Positions 1 to 5,649 of a DNA stretch of 10,769 nt are shown one piece after another; positions within the stretch are counted from its first letter, which is position 1, and each line of letters opens with the position of its first letter. The notes under the pieces are model-generated. The model worked only from the letters and a program-made list of their open reading frames with translations. It was not told where the DNA came from and did not search any database. The DNA lies in the NCBI GenBank assembly GCA_036744635.1, contig DAIOHQ010000175.1, positions 1-10,769 of the forward strand, written 5' to 3'. Origin of the DNA: DAIOHQ01 sp036744635. GTDB lineage: Bacteria; Planctomycetota; Phycisphaerae; Tepidisphaerales; Tepidisphaeraceae. Both the position numbers and the translations under genes were made by a program.

Positions 1-43
1 CAGGAGATAGCGCGAATTTGAAACACCCTGGCGCGCAATCGTG

Positions 44-85
44 TTCAGCGGACGAGATACTCCCGTCCGCTGAAGCGGACCCTAC
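44..85. repeat. Truncated copy of the TAGGGTCCGC palindromic repeat
   Basis: This segment matches the copy at 711-762 base for base except in the central loop. It lacks the outer left ten bases (TAGGGTCCGC) and so keeps only part of the left arm. The 11-base spacer here is GAGATACTCCC, against GAGAGTATTCC in the other copy. It lies inside the metallophosphoesterase reading frame and coincides with the point where that frame changes. Confidence 0.8.
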
Positions 86-111
86 CTGCTCTGCTCGACC
101 GCCATCCGGCC

Positions 112-441
112 GTGAAGCTGGTGATGTCGGGGCATACGCACAAGTCCGCGGCACGGCGCTATCGAGGAAAGATTCATGCGGTGTTTCCGGCCTGCGCCTA
201 CGGCATCGGCGAATCCTGCGGCTGGGGATGCGTGGTGGTATCAAAGACCGATGTCCACAGCGTGTTCGTGAAGGAACTGGCCGCGTCGCCTCCGGCGACG
301 GCCACCTTCGATCACGTGAGCTGGGAATTGGCGGAGCGGCCGGGCGGATTTCGCCGGCTGGAGACGCCGCTGTTCGAGAACAGCCCCCTATGTCATCCAC
401 ACCGGCTGCCGCAAGCGGATACACCGGTGGAGAGGAGCTAA
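112..441 (+). pseudogene. 3' fragment of a metallophosphoesterase gene, 5' part out of frame
   Basis: The open frame from GTG 112 encodes about 109 residues. It begins with VMSGHTHKS, the GHTH metal-ligand block that lies near the C-terminal end of calcineurin-like metallophosphoesterases. The earlier blocks (D-x-H, GD-x-x, GNH[E/D]) are absent from this frame, so the fragment alone cannot be catalytic. The same frame can be read back to 22, through the palindromic repeat at 44-85, but meets TGA at 19-21. The reading that looks like the missing upstream protein is one frame over (3-43, ending NLKHPGAQ). Removing about 43 bases would join it to LLDRHPAVKLVMSGHTH. I infer that the repeat inserted and caused a frameshift. 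The stop is TAA 439-441, and the last codons hold the ribosome binding site of the next gene. A restart at 112 making a short product, or an assembly error, cannot be excluded. The family call is fairly sure; the exact substrate is unknown. Confidence 0.6.
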
Positions 442-444
442 GCG

Positions 445-693
445 ATGGATGGAATGGACCAGCAGGAGCAACCCGCACCATCGGAACAGCCCGGCCGGCC
501 CGCGCCGCTGCCGGCATTGCCGTACCAGACGCCAGCTTCGCTGCAGAGCGGGCCGTACGAAAAATCCGATCGGCGCTGGTCGGCCGGTCGGATCGCGCTG
601 TTGGCCGCCGAAGCGCTGCTGGTGCTAGTGATCATCGGCCTGCTGCTGGCGATCTGGATGCCGGCGATTATCGGGGCGCATCCGGGAAGCTGA
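445..693 (+). CDS. Small single-pass membrane protein, proline/glutamine-rich N-terminus
   Basis: 82 residues from ATG 445, preceded by AGAGGAG at 431-437, a good ribosome binding site 7 bases upstream. The start lies three bases after the TAA of the metallophosphoesterase remnant, so the two were probably translated from one mRNA. Residues 1-48 are hydrophilic and rich in Pro, Gln and Ala. Residues 49-71 form one strong hydrophobic helix (ALLAAEALLVLVIIGLLLAI), followed by a short tail of about 10 residues. An RR pair just before the helix suggests that the N-terminus faces the cytoplasm. I do not recognise a family. The protein could be a small accessory of the phosphoesterase. The RBS and the clear membrane helix support a real gene. 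Confidence 0.65.
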   Translation: MDGMDQQEQPAPSEQPGRPAPLPALPYQTPASLQSGPYEKSDRRWSAGRIALLAAEALLVLVIIGLLLAIWMPAIIGAHPGS

Positions 694-710
694 ACAGAGC
701 AGAAAACTTG

Positions 711-762
711 TAGGGTCCGCTTCAGCGGACGAGAGTATTCCGTCCGCTGAAGCGGACCCTAC
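711..762. repeat. Perfect 20-bp inverted repeat, nested palindrome (intact copy)
   Basis: The arm at 711-730 (TAGGGTCCGCTTCAGCGGAC) is the exact reverse complement of 742-761, with an 11-base spacer at 731-741. Each arm is itself nearly palindromic (GTCCGCT-TC-AGCGGAC), so the single strand could fold either as one long hairpin or as two small ones. It lies 18 bases after the stop of the small membrane protein and could end that transcript, but no T-run follows. A second, truncated copy lies at 44-85, so this is a mobile or dispersed repeat rather than a one-off terminator. Confidence 0.85.
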
Positions 763-767
763 ATTCC

Positions 768-795
768 GGAATTCCGGGAATCGACCAAATCGTCT
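768..795 (+). promoter_or_regulatory. Candidate ECF-type promoter for the sigma factor gene
   Basis: GGAATT at 768-773 and CGTCT at 791-795 are separated by 17 bases. This resembles the general ECF promoter plan of a GGAA-containing -35 and a CGTC/T-like -10. Transcription would begin near 802, leaving a short leader with the ribosome binding site at 815-820. The -35 lies inside a 12-base perfect palindrome, CCGGAATTCCGG (766-777), which could also be an operator. If real, it fits autoregulation by the encoded sigma factor. The motifs are short, so a chance match is possible. Confidence 0.35.
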
Positions 796-825
796 CCGGC
801 ACATGGGGGGACGCGGAGGATTGCC

Positions 826-1713
826 ATGAATCGTCGCGTGCCACCGCACGGCTCGGACCTGGTGCTGCTCTATCGCTATTGCCAGCAGGGCGATGAGGAG
901 GCTTTCGCCGAGATCGTGCGGCGGCACGCGGGATTGGTGTATGCCACGTGCCAACGGGTATTGAACAACCCCGCAAAGGCGCAGGAGGCGGCGCAGGAGA
1001 CGTTTCTGCGGCTGATCCGCAAGCCGCATGCTGTGAGCAAGTCACTGGCGGGTTGGCTGCACCACGCGGCAGCGCAACTGGCCATCGACATGGTGCGCAG
1101 CGAGGCATCGCGCACACACCGCGAGGCCGAGCACGTGCGGGATATGCAGTTGCTGAAAGCGCGGGAGGTGAAGGAGACCACGCGCTGGGCGGATGTGTCG
1201 CCGCTGGTGGATGAATGCCTCAGTGAGATGCCGCAGTCAGCGCGGGAGCTGCTGGTGGCGCATTTCCTCGATGGCCGTTCGCAGCAGGAGCTGGCCGAAG
1301 ATATGCGCACGTCTTCTTCCACGATTTCACGGCAGATGAAGGCGGCGCTGGAAGTATTGCGGGAAAAGCTGAAGCACAAGGGAGTCTGGGTGGCGGCCGG
1401 TCTCCTGCCGGTGCTGTTTGCGAATCATGCTGCCGAGGCGGCGCCGGCGTCGCTCGTCGGCGAGCTGGGGAAAATGGCGATGATCAGCGGCCGGGCGCCC
1501 GCGCCGATTGGCGTCGGGTCGAAGCATGCGGTCTCAGCGCACAGTTGGCTGGGCGCTGCCCGCTATGTCGGCATCGGCGTATTGCTGCTGGCGCTGGTGA
1601 TTCCGCTGTGGAGTTTCGTGATGATGCTGACGGCCAGCGCCAAGCCTGCTCCAATTCCTGCCGGCGAAGAACGCAAGGCGCCGCCACCGGTGGTGGCGTC
1701 GCGGGAGTCGTAG
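826..1713 (+). CDS. ECF RNA polymerase sigma factor with C-terminal membrane anchor
   Basis: 295 residues from ATG 826, with GGAGGA at 815-820 five bases upstream. Residues about 27-95 form sigma-70 region 2 (AFAEIVRRHAGLVYATCQRV, then AQEAAQETFLRLIRKP, the -10 recognition helix). Residues about 128-183 form region 4, with the helix-turn-helix QQELAEDMRTSSSTISRQMK. An ordinary ECF factor would end near residue 185. Here about 110 more residues follow: an Ala-rich stretch (NHAAEAAPASL, about 200-210) of the kind seen after region 4 in planctomycete ECF proteins, a hydrophobic helix at about 246-268, and a Pro-rich tail of about 27 residues probably outside the membrane. I infer a sigma factor held at the membrane through its own anchor, perhaps released by proteolysis. 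No separate anti-sigma gene is adjacent. The secretion gene starts 42 bases downstream, so the two are probably co-transcribed. The family call is firm; the regulatory mechanism is inference. Confidence 0.9.
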   Translation: MNRRVPPHGSDLVLLYRYCQQGDEEAFAEIVRRHAGLVYATCQRVLNNPAKAQEAAQETFLRLIRKPHAVSKSLAGWLHHAAAQLAIDMVRSEASRTHREAEHVRDMQLLKAREVKETTRWADVSPLVDECLSEMPQSARELLVAHFLDGRSQQELAEDMRTSSSTISRQMKAALEVLREKLKHKGVWVAAGLLPVLFANHAAEAAPASLVGELGKMAMISGRAPAPIGVGSKHAVSAHSWLGAARYVGIGVLLLALVIPLWSFVMMLTASAKPAPIPAGEERKAPPPVVASRES

Positions 1714-1755
1714 CAGTAGAACAGCGTCAGGTTTCTCGATGGGCAGAGGCACAGC

Positions 1756-3036
1756 ATGACTTCCAGCGCGAATACTGACTCAGATATGCAGACGCAGTCG
1801 GCGTTTTCCTCCTTCGCCTACGAGGCGCAAAGTGCGCGCGGCGAGAGCATGTCCGGCACAATCGACGCGGCGGGCGTGGATGATGCGCGGCGGCGGCTGG
1901 AGGGGATGAACCTGCGCGTTCTGGAGATCGAGCCGGCCGGCAAACCGCCCCGGCCGCGGGCGCTCAAGGGTGACGATTTTCTGGCCTTCAACGAGCAGCT
2001 TTCGCAGCTTGCTTCGGCGGGGATGCCGATCGAGCAGGGACTGCGGCTGATTGCGCAGGACATGCGCAGCCGCCGGCTGTCTGCCACCGTGAACCAGATC
2101 GCGGAAGAACTGGAAAGGGGGACGTCGCTGGGCGAGGCGTTTGAGAAACATCACGGCCAGTTTCCGCCCCTCTATGGAAAGCTGATGGAAGCCGGCGTGA
2201 AGACCGGCAACCTGCCGGCCATGCTGCTGAACCTTGGCCGTCACCTGGAGCTGGTCTATCGCATGAGGGCGATGCTCTGGCGGACGTTCGCATATCCGAT
2301 CGCCGTCTTCATCGGATTGTTGCTAATCCTGATTTTCCTGGGCCACGTGGTGCTGCCGCAGTTTGCGGCAATCTATGCGGAAATGGGCAAAGACGCCGCG
2401 AACAGAGTCGACTGGCGGACGGGCAGGCAAATTTCGCCAGCGCTGCCACTGCTGACGCAAATCGTGCTTTCCATGAGCGCTTTCGTGCCGGCGCTGATCG
2501 TGCTCCTTATCACGCTCGTGGTGGTGCTGCCGATCGTCTGGCGGTTTCTGCGCCTGAGCGGGACTGATCGCGCGGTGATCGACCGCTTCATCCTGCCGCT
2601 GCCGCTGCTTGGCCCGGTCTTGCGGCGAAACCTGGTGGCGCGCTGGTGCGATGCGATGAAGCTGGCGGTGGATGCGGGGTTGGATTTGCCGGCGGCCATC
2701 GCGCTGGCGGGCGATGCAATCGGATCGGCTAGGCTGAAATCAGACGGCGAGCGGCTGATCGCGACCATGGCAGCGGGAATGTGGGCGGGGGAAAAATTGC
2801 GCGTGCTGCCGCCGACTGTACCGGCCGCGATGGCGCTGGCGGTGCGGCAGAACCAACTTTCATCGACGCTGGGCACGCTCAGCGGGCTTTACCAGCGGCA
2901 GGCGGAGATTCGGCTGGGAGTGATCCCGGCCATTCTCACGCCGCTACTGCTGATCATCATCGCCCTGACAATTGGTGCGGTGATCGCCGCCGTCTATTTC
3001 CCGATTGTCAACCTGTTCCGGTTCCTCACGTATTGA
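1756..3036 (+). CDS. gspF: GspF/PilC-family type II secretion inner-membrane platform protein
   Basis: 426 residues from ATG 1756, with AGAGG at 1745-1749; an in-frame ATG at 1786 is an alternative start. The order is that of full-length GspF. An N-terminal small domain (about 20-60, FAYEAQSARGESMSGTI...ARRRLEGMNLRVLEIEP) is followed by the first T2SSF helical domain (about 77-175), with FNEQLSQLASAGMPIEQGL and MEAGVKTGNL in place of the usual GE-x-SG-x-L. Membrane helices lie at about 181-201 and 241-264, a second T2SSF domain at about 295-385, and a last helix at about 391-415. The length is close to the family norm of about 400. In the family this protein sits in the inner membrane beneath the pseudopilus and couples the cytoplasmic ATPase to pilin assembly. 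The second cytoplasmic domain lacks a clear GE-x-SG (LAVRQNQLSSTLGTL is in its place). It is followed 18 bases later by a second protein of the same family. Confidence 0.9.
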   Translation: MTSSANTDSDMQTQSAFSSFAYEAQSARGESMSGTIDAAGVDDARRRLEGMNLRVLEIEPAGKPPRPRALKGDDFLAFNEQLSQLASAGMPIEQGLRLIAQDMRSRRLSATVNQIAEELERGTSLGEAFEKHHGQFPPLYGKLMEAGVKTGNLPAMLLNLGRHLELVYRMRAMLWRTFAYPIAVFIGLLLILIFLGHVVLPQFAAIYAEMGKDAANRVDWRTGRQISPALPLLTQIVLSMSAFVPALIVLLITLVVVLPIVWRFLRLSGTDRAVIDRFILPLPLLGPVLRRNLVARWCDAMKLAVDAGLDLPAAIALAGDAIGSARLKSDGERLIATMAAGMWAGEKLRVLPPTVPAAMALAVRQNQLSSTLGTLSGLYQRQAEIRLGVIPAILTPLLLIIIALTIGAVIAAVYFPIVNLFRFLTY

Positions 3037-3054
3037 GCGCATGTGGAGCAGATG

Positions 3055-4368
3055 ATGACGAATCCAAATCCATCACCAGTGATCGAATACGCGGGCAAAA
3101 CTGCCCGGCGCAGCCTGCTGCCTGCGAAGGTACGCACGCTGCTGGCGTTGGGCTCCATCGTCATGTGGGCGGGTGCGGGGATTTTCCTTGTCATCATAAT
3201 TGGCGGCATTTTCTCTTTTGGCGTCCCGCTGCTTGGATTTTATTCGGGAGTCACTGCGGTCTTTCTGATCTTCATCTGGGCGCGCTCGATCCGGCACATT
3301 CGCCGCCGCCGCGCCATCGCGGTGTTGAGCTATCTCGAGCAGGTGATGCGCCTGAACCTGCCGCTGCCGGCGCTGCTGATTGCGGCCGAGGAGTCGGAGC
3401 CGAAAAAGACGGCTCGGCGCATCGCCGCCTTGCGCGACCTGCTGATGCAGGGGTTGCCGGCGGCCGAGGCGCTGGACCACGCCCTGCCGGAGCTGACCTC
3501 GCGGGCGCGGGCGATGCTCTATCGCGGCGAGGCGCTGGGCCAACTGCCGCGCATGCTCGGCCGGCTGATCGAGGAGGACCAGCCGGAGAAGGGCCGGGAC
3601 GTGGTGGATGAGAGCTTTTACCGCGTCTACCCGGCGGCAATGGTGGTGATGATGGGTCTGGTGGTCGCGATGATCATGATTTTCGTGATGCCCAAGTTCG
3701 AGGATATTTTCCGCGACTTCGGAATGCGCCTGCCCGATGTCACGGTGTGGGTCTTGTGGTTTTCCCGCGAGTGGAGCGGGGTATTCGCGGCGGTGGTGGC
3801 GATCCTGTTCCTGGCCATGCTGGGACGCAACATGGGTGAGATTTTCGGCGCGCCGATCATTTCCGCGCGGGCGATGGGCGGACTGCGCGACCGCCTGCTT
3901 TGGGCGCTGCCGCTGGGGCACAGCCATGAGCGCGATGCGGGGTTGGCGGATGTGTTCGCGGTTCTGGCCGAGGCGCTGAAGGCCGCGATGCCGCTGGATG
4001 TGGCGCTGGAGGAGGTTTCCAGCCTGGACATGAACGTCGTGCTGCGCCGGCGCATCCGGCAATGGGTGCGAAACTTGCGCGATGGGATGTCGATGGTTGA
4101 CGGGGCGCGGGCGGCGGGCATGCCGCGCCTGGTGGTGGGGATGCTTTCAACCGTGCGGGCGGAAGAAGATGCGGCTGCCGTGTTCGCATTTCTATCCCGC
4201 TATTACGCCTCGCGCTTCAGCAGGCTGCGCCTGCTGCTGCGCGGGGCGGTGATTCCGGCGGTGGTGCTCTTGTTTGGTTTTCTGGTGGGGGCGCTGGCGC
4301 TCGGTCTGTTCCTGCCGATTATGAATCTGGTTTCGTCCGAGGCAGGATTTTCCGGAGGCGGCCGATGA
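3055..4368 (+). CDS. Second GspF-like protein with an extra N-terminal membrane pair
   Basis: About 437 residues. I chose ATG 3055 because GGAG (3045-3048) lies six bases before it; ATG 3052 and GTG 3043 are in-frame alternatives with poorer spacing. The N-terminal small domain of GspF is missing. In its place are two hydrophobic helices (about 29-52 and 57-77), then a basic stretch (RSIRHIRRRR). A T2SSF-like domain follows at about 93-185, including YRGEALGQLPRML, which matches the conserved GE-x-x-G-x-L. Helices at about 195-213 and 242-258, a second cytoplasmic domain (about 290-395) and a final helix (about 397-421) complete the fold. I infer a paralogue that pairs with the upstream GspF to form a heteromeric platform, or that has its own role. 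The last codon and stop overlap the next start (ATGA at 4365-4368), indicating translational coupling. Assignment to the T2SSF family is good; its role is unknown. Confidence 0.8.
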   Translation: MTNPNPSPVIEYAGKTARRSLLPAKVRTLLALGSIVMWAGAGIFLVIIIGGIFSFGVPLLGFYSGVTAVFLIFIWARSIRHIRRRRAIAVLSYLEQVMRLNLPLPALLIAAEESEPKKTARRIAALRDLLMQGLPAAEALDHALPELTSRARAMLYRGEALGQLPRMLGRLIEEDQPEKGRDVVDESFYRVYPAAMVVMMGLVVAMIMIFVMPKFEDIFRDFGMRLPDVTVWVLWFSREWSGVFAAVVAILFLAMLGRNMGEIFGAPIISARAMGGLRDRLLWALPLGHSHERDAGLADVFAVLAEALKAAMPLDVALEEVSSLDMNVVLRRRIRQWVRNLRDGMSMVDGARAAGMPRLVVGMLSTVRAEEDAAAVFAFLSRYYASRFSRLRLLLRGAVIPAVVLLFGFLVGALALGLFLPIMNLVSSEAGFSGGGR

Positions 4369-4715
4369 AAGCACGGCGCGGATTTCTTTCGCTCGATGTC
4401 GCCATCGCTCTGGGCATGGCCGTCATTCTCGCCATCACGCTGGCGTCGGCGGTGGGAAAACAGCGCCTGGCGGCGGCGAAGCTGTCCGATCTGCGCCAGG
4501 CAACCCGGCTGGCCGAAGAAACCTTGACCAGCCTGCAGATGGGAACCAAGCCCCCGGCCGGGATGGAAGGCGCGAAAGTTTCAAAGAAGAATCTTGGCGA
4601 GAGCAACGATGCGCCGGGATTTGTGTGGGTGGAGGTGACTGCGGCCTGGCACGGTCGGCCTGTTGAGATGACTGGCCTCGTGCCCAGGGGAAATGCTCCG
4701 AAGGCGGCGCCATGA
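4365..4715 (+). CDS. Pseudopilin-like protein with Asp at mature position 5
   Basis: 116 residues. The N-terminus MKARRG-FLSLDVAIALGMAV has the type IV prepilin layout: a short basic leader, Gly6 before the cleavage site, Phe at +1, then a hydrophobic helix to about residue 30. The residue at +5, normally Glu, is Asp11 here, a conservative change. The rest (residues 31-116) is a small mixed domain, shorter than most minor pseudopilins, ending in a Pro/Ala-rich tail. Its place after the GspF pair and before two more pilin-like genes fits a minor pseudopilin such as GspI or GspH, but similarity beyond the N-terminus is not clear enough to choose. It overlaps the upstream gene by ATGA and the downstream gene by ATGA (4712-4715). 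A prepilin peptidase, not in this window, would be needed to process it. Confidence 0.75.
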   Translation: MKARRGFLSLDVAIALGMAVILAITLASAVGKQRLAAAKLSDLRQATRLAEETLTSLQMGTKPPAGMEGAKVSKKNLGESNDAPGFVWVEVTAAWHGRPVEMTGLVPRGNAPKAAP

Positions 4716-5188
4716 ATCAAACCGAGACACACCTTCGACGACAGCGCGGGTTCACGCTCATCGAGATGCTGGCGACGTTGGTGTTGCTGACCGCGTTCGC
4801 ATTGATTGGCGCGCGACTGTTCACGGCGGCGATGCGCCTGATTCATTCAGCGCAGGCAGGGCACACCGCCATGATGCAGAGTGAATCGGCCTTGCGGCGG
4901 CTGCGCGCGGATGCTTGGGCGGCGACGAAGATTGAGGCGGGACCGCAATCGGTGACGATCACGCGTATGGACGGCTCGGTGGTGCAGTGGAAGGCGCAGC
5001 AGGCAGCGCTTTCACGCGCGGTAGAGGGAAATGAAGAGAGGGCGATTCACTGGCAGGATGCGGGCGCTCCGCTGCAATTCATTTCCGATGGGCGGTCGTT
5101 GGTCGTTCAGAGCCGGGATGAACACAAGCAGCTCGTGCGCGAGAAAATGGTTTCTCAACTGGCCCTCTGGCAGGCGGGCGAACGATGA
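4712..5188 (+). CDS. Type II secretion minor pseudopilin (GspJ/GspH-like), canonical prepilin motif
   Basis: 158 residues. RRQRGFTLIEMLATLVLLTAFALIG holds a textbook class III prepilin signal: a basic leader, cleavage after Gly13, Phe at +1, Glu18 at +5, and a helix to about residue 35 that anchors the subunit and packs in the pseudopilus core. The C-terminal part (about 55-158) looks like a small beta-rich domain: VTITRMDGSVVQWKAQQAALSRAVEG and LQFISDGRSLVVQSRDEH alternate strands and turns, as in GspJ/GspH proteins. It lies between two other pilin-like genes, coupled to both by ATGA overlaps (4712-4715, 5185-5188). Of the three pilin-like proteins it is the only one with the standard +5 glutamate. 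J versus H type is undecided. Confidence 0.85.
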   Translation: MNQTETHLRRQRGFTLIEMLATLVLLTAFALIGARLFTAAMRLIHSAQAGHTAMMQSESALRRLRADAWAATKIEAGPQSVTITRMDGSVVQWKAQQAALSRAVEGNEERAIHWQDAGAPLQFISDGRSLVVQSRDEHKQLVREKMVSQLALWQAGER

Positions 5189-5610
5189 AGACGAAAGCGC
5201 AATTTGTGCCGAAGAAGCGGCGCGGCTTTGCGGCGCTGACAGCGATCGCGCTGTTGGGACTTATCGCCGTTGCCCTGGCGGCCGGGGGAGTTATGTTTGC
5301 CGCCGACGCCCGGCGCACGATGGCGGCTCAGATCGATGCCCAGTTGCGCCAAGGTCTGATCGCCGGCGGCGATGCGGTGCAGGCGCGGACCGCGAAATGG
5401 AAGGAGAACGCGGCCGCGGAGAAATTCGATCTTGTTCTTCCGCCGAATCTGGCATCGCTCGATGCGGCCGTTTCGGTGGAGATCATCGCCAAACCGGCGA
5501 TGGTGGAGGCGCATGTGACCGCGAAGATAGGCAGACGAAATTCCGCCCAGACCCTGCAATTGGAGCGTAAGGGCGGAAAGTGGGAACTGACCGCCGTCAT
5601 CCAGCCATAG
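5185..5610 (+). CDS. Short GspK-like pseudopilin lacking the +5 glutamate
   Basis: 141 residues. KKRRG-FAALTAIALLGLIAVALAAG gives a basic leader, Gly14 before the putative cleavage site, Phe at +1 and a long hydrophobic helix (about 15-38). Position +5 is Thr19. Absence of Glu5 is the known mark of GspK, the pseudopilin thought to cap the tip, and GspK normally follows I and J in type II secretion operons, as here. GspK proteins are usually about 300 residues with a large alpha-helical insert; this one has only about 100 residues after the helix and shows no such insert. It may be a reduced tip subunit or a membrane protein of other function. It starts by ATGA overlap with the preceding gene and is the last gene of the run, since a separate promoter follows at once. 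Confidence 0.6.
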   Translation: MKTKAQFVPKKRRGFAALTAIALLGLIAVALAAGGVMFAADARRTMAAQIDAQLRQGLIAGGDAVQARTAKWKENAAAEKFDLVLPPNLASLDAAVSVEIIAKPAMVEAHVTAKIGRRNSAQTLQLERKGGKWELTAVIQP

Positions 5611-5635
5611 GCGTATCGCGTTGCCGCGCAATCCC

Positions 5636-5641
5636 TATAAT
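5636..5641 (+). promoter_or_regulatory. Perfect TATAAT -10 element giving a leaderless start for the MFS gene
   Basis: TATAAT lies 26 bases after the stop of the last pilin-like gene and eight bases before the ATG at 5650. Transcription normally starts about 7 bases after a -10 box, here 5648-5650, so the mRNA would begin at or within two bases of the start codon. No Shine-Dalgarno sequence is present in this gap, which agrees with leaderless translation. The expected -35 region (about 5612-5619) does not resemble TTGACA, so the promoter would depend mainly on the -10 element. Confidence 0.5.
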
Positions 5642-5649
5642 CCCGCCGC

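Noticed and set aside
18..713. 231-codon plus-strand frame starting with TTG at 18
   Set aside because: Only its first few codons may belong to the broken phosphoesterase. After the repeat it overlaps the GHTH-containing frame and the small membrane protein gene out of frame, with low-quality Ala/Gly/Arg sequence.
3073..4062. 329-codon minus-strand open frame opposite the second GspF gene
   Set aside because: The product is extremely rich in His, Arg and Gln with no domain or membrane segment, while the plus-strand frame encodes a coherent T2SSF protein coupled to its neighbours.
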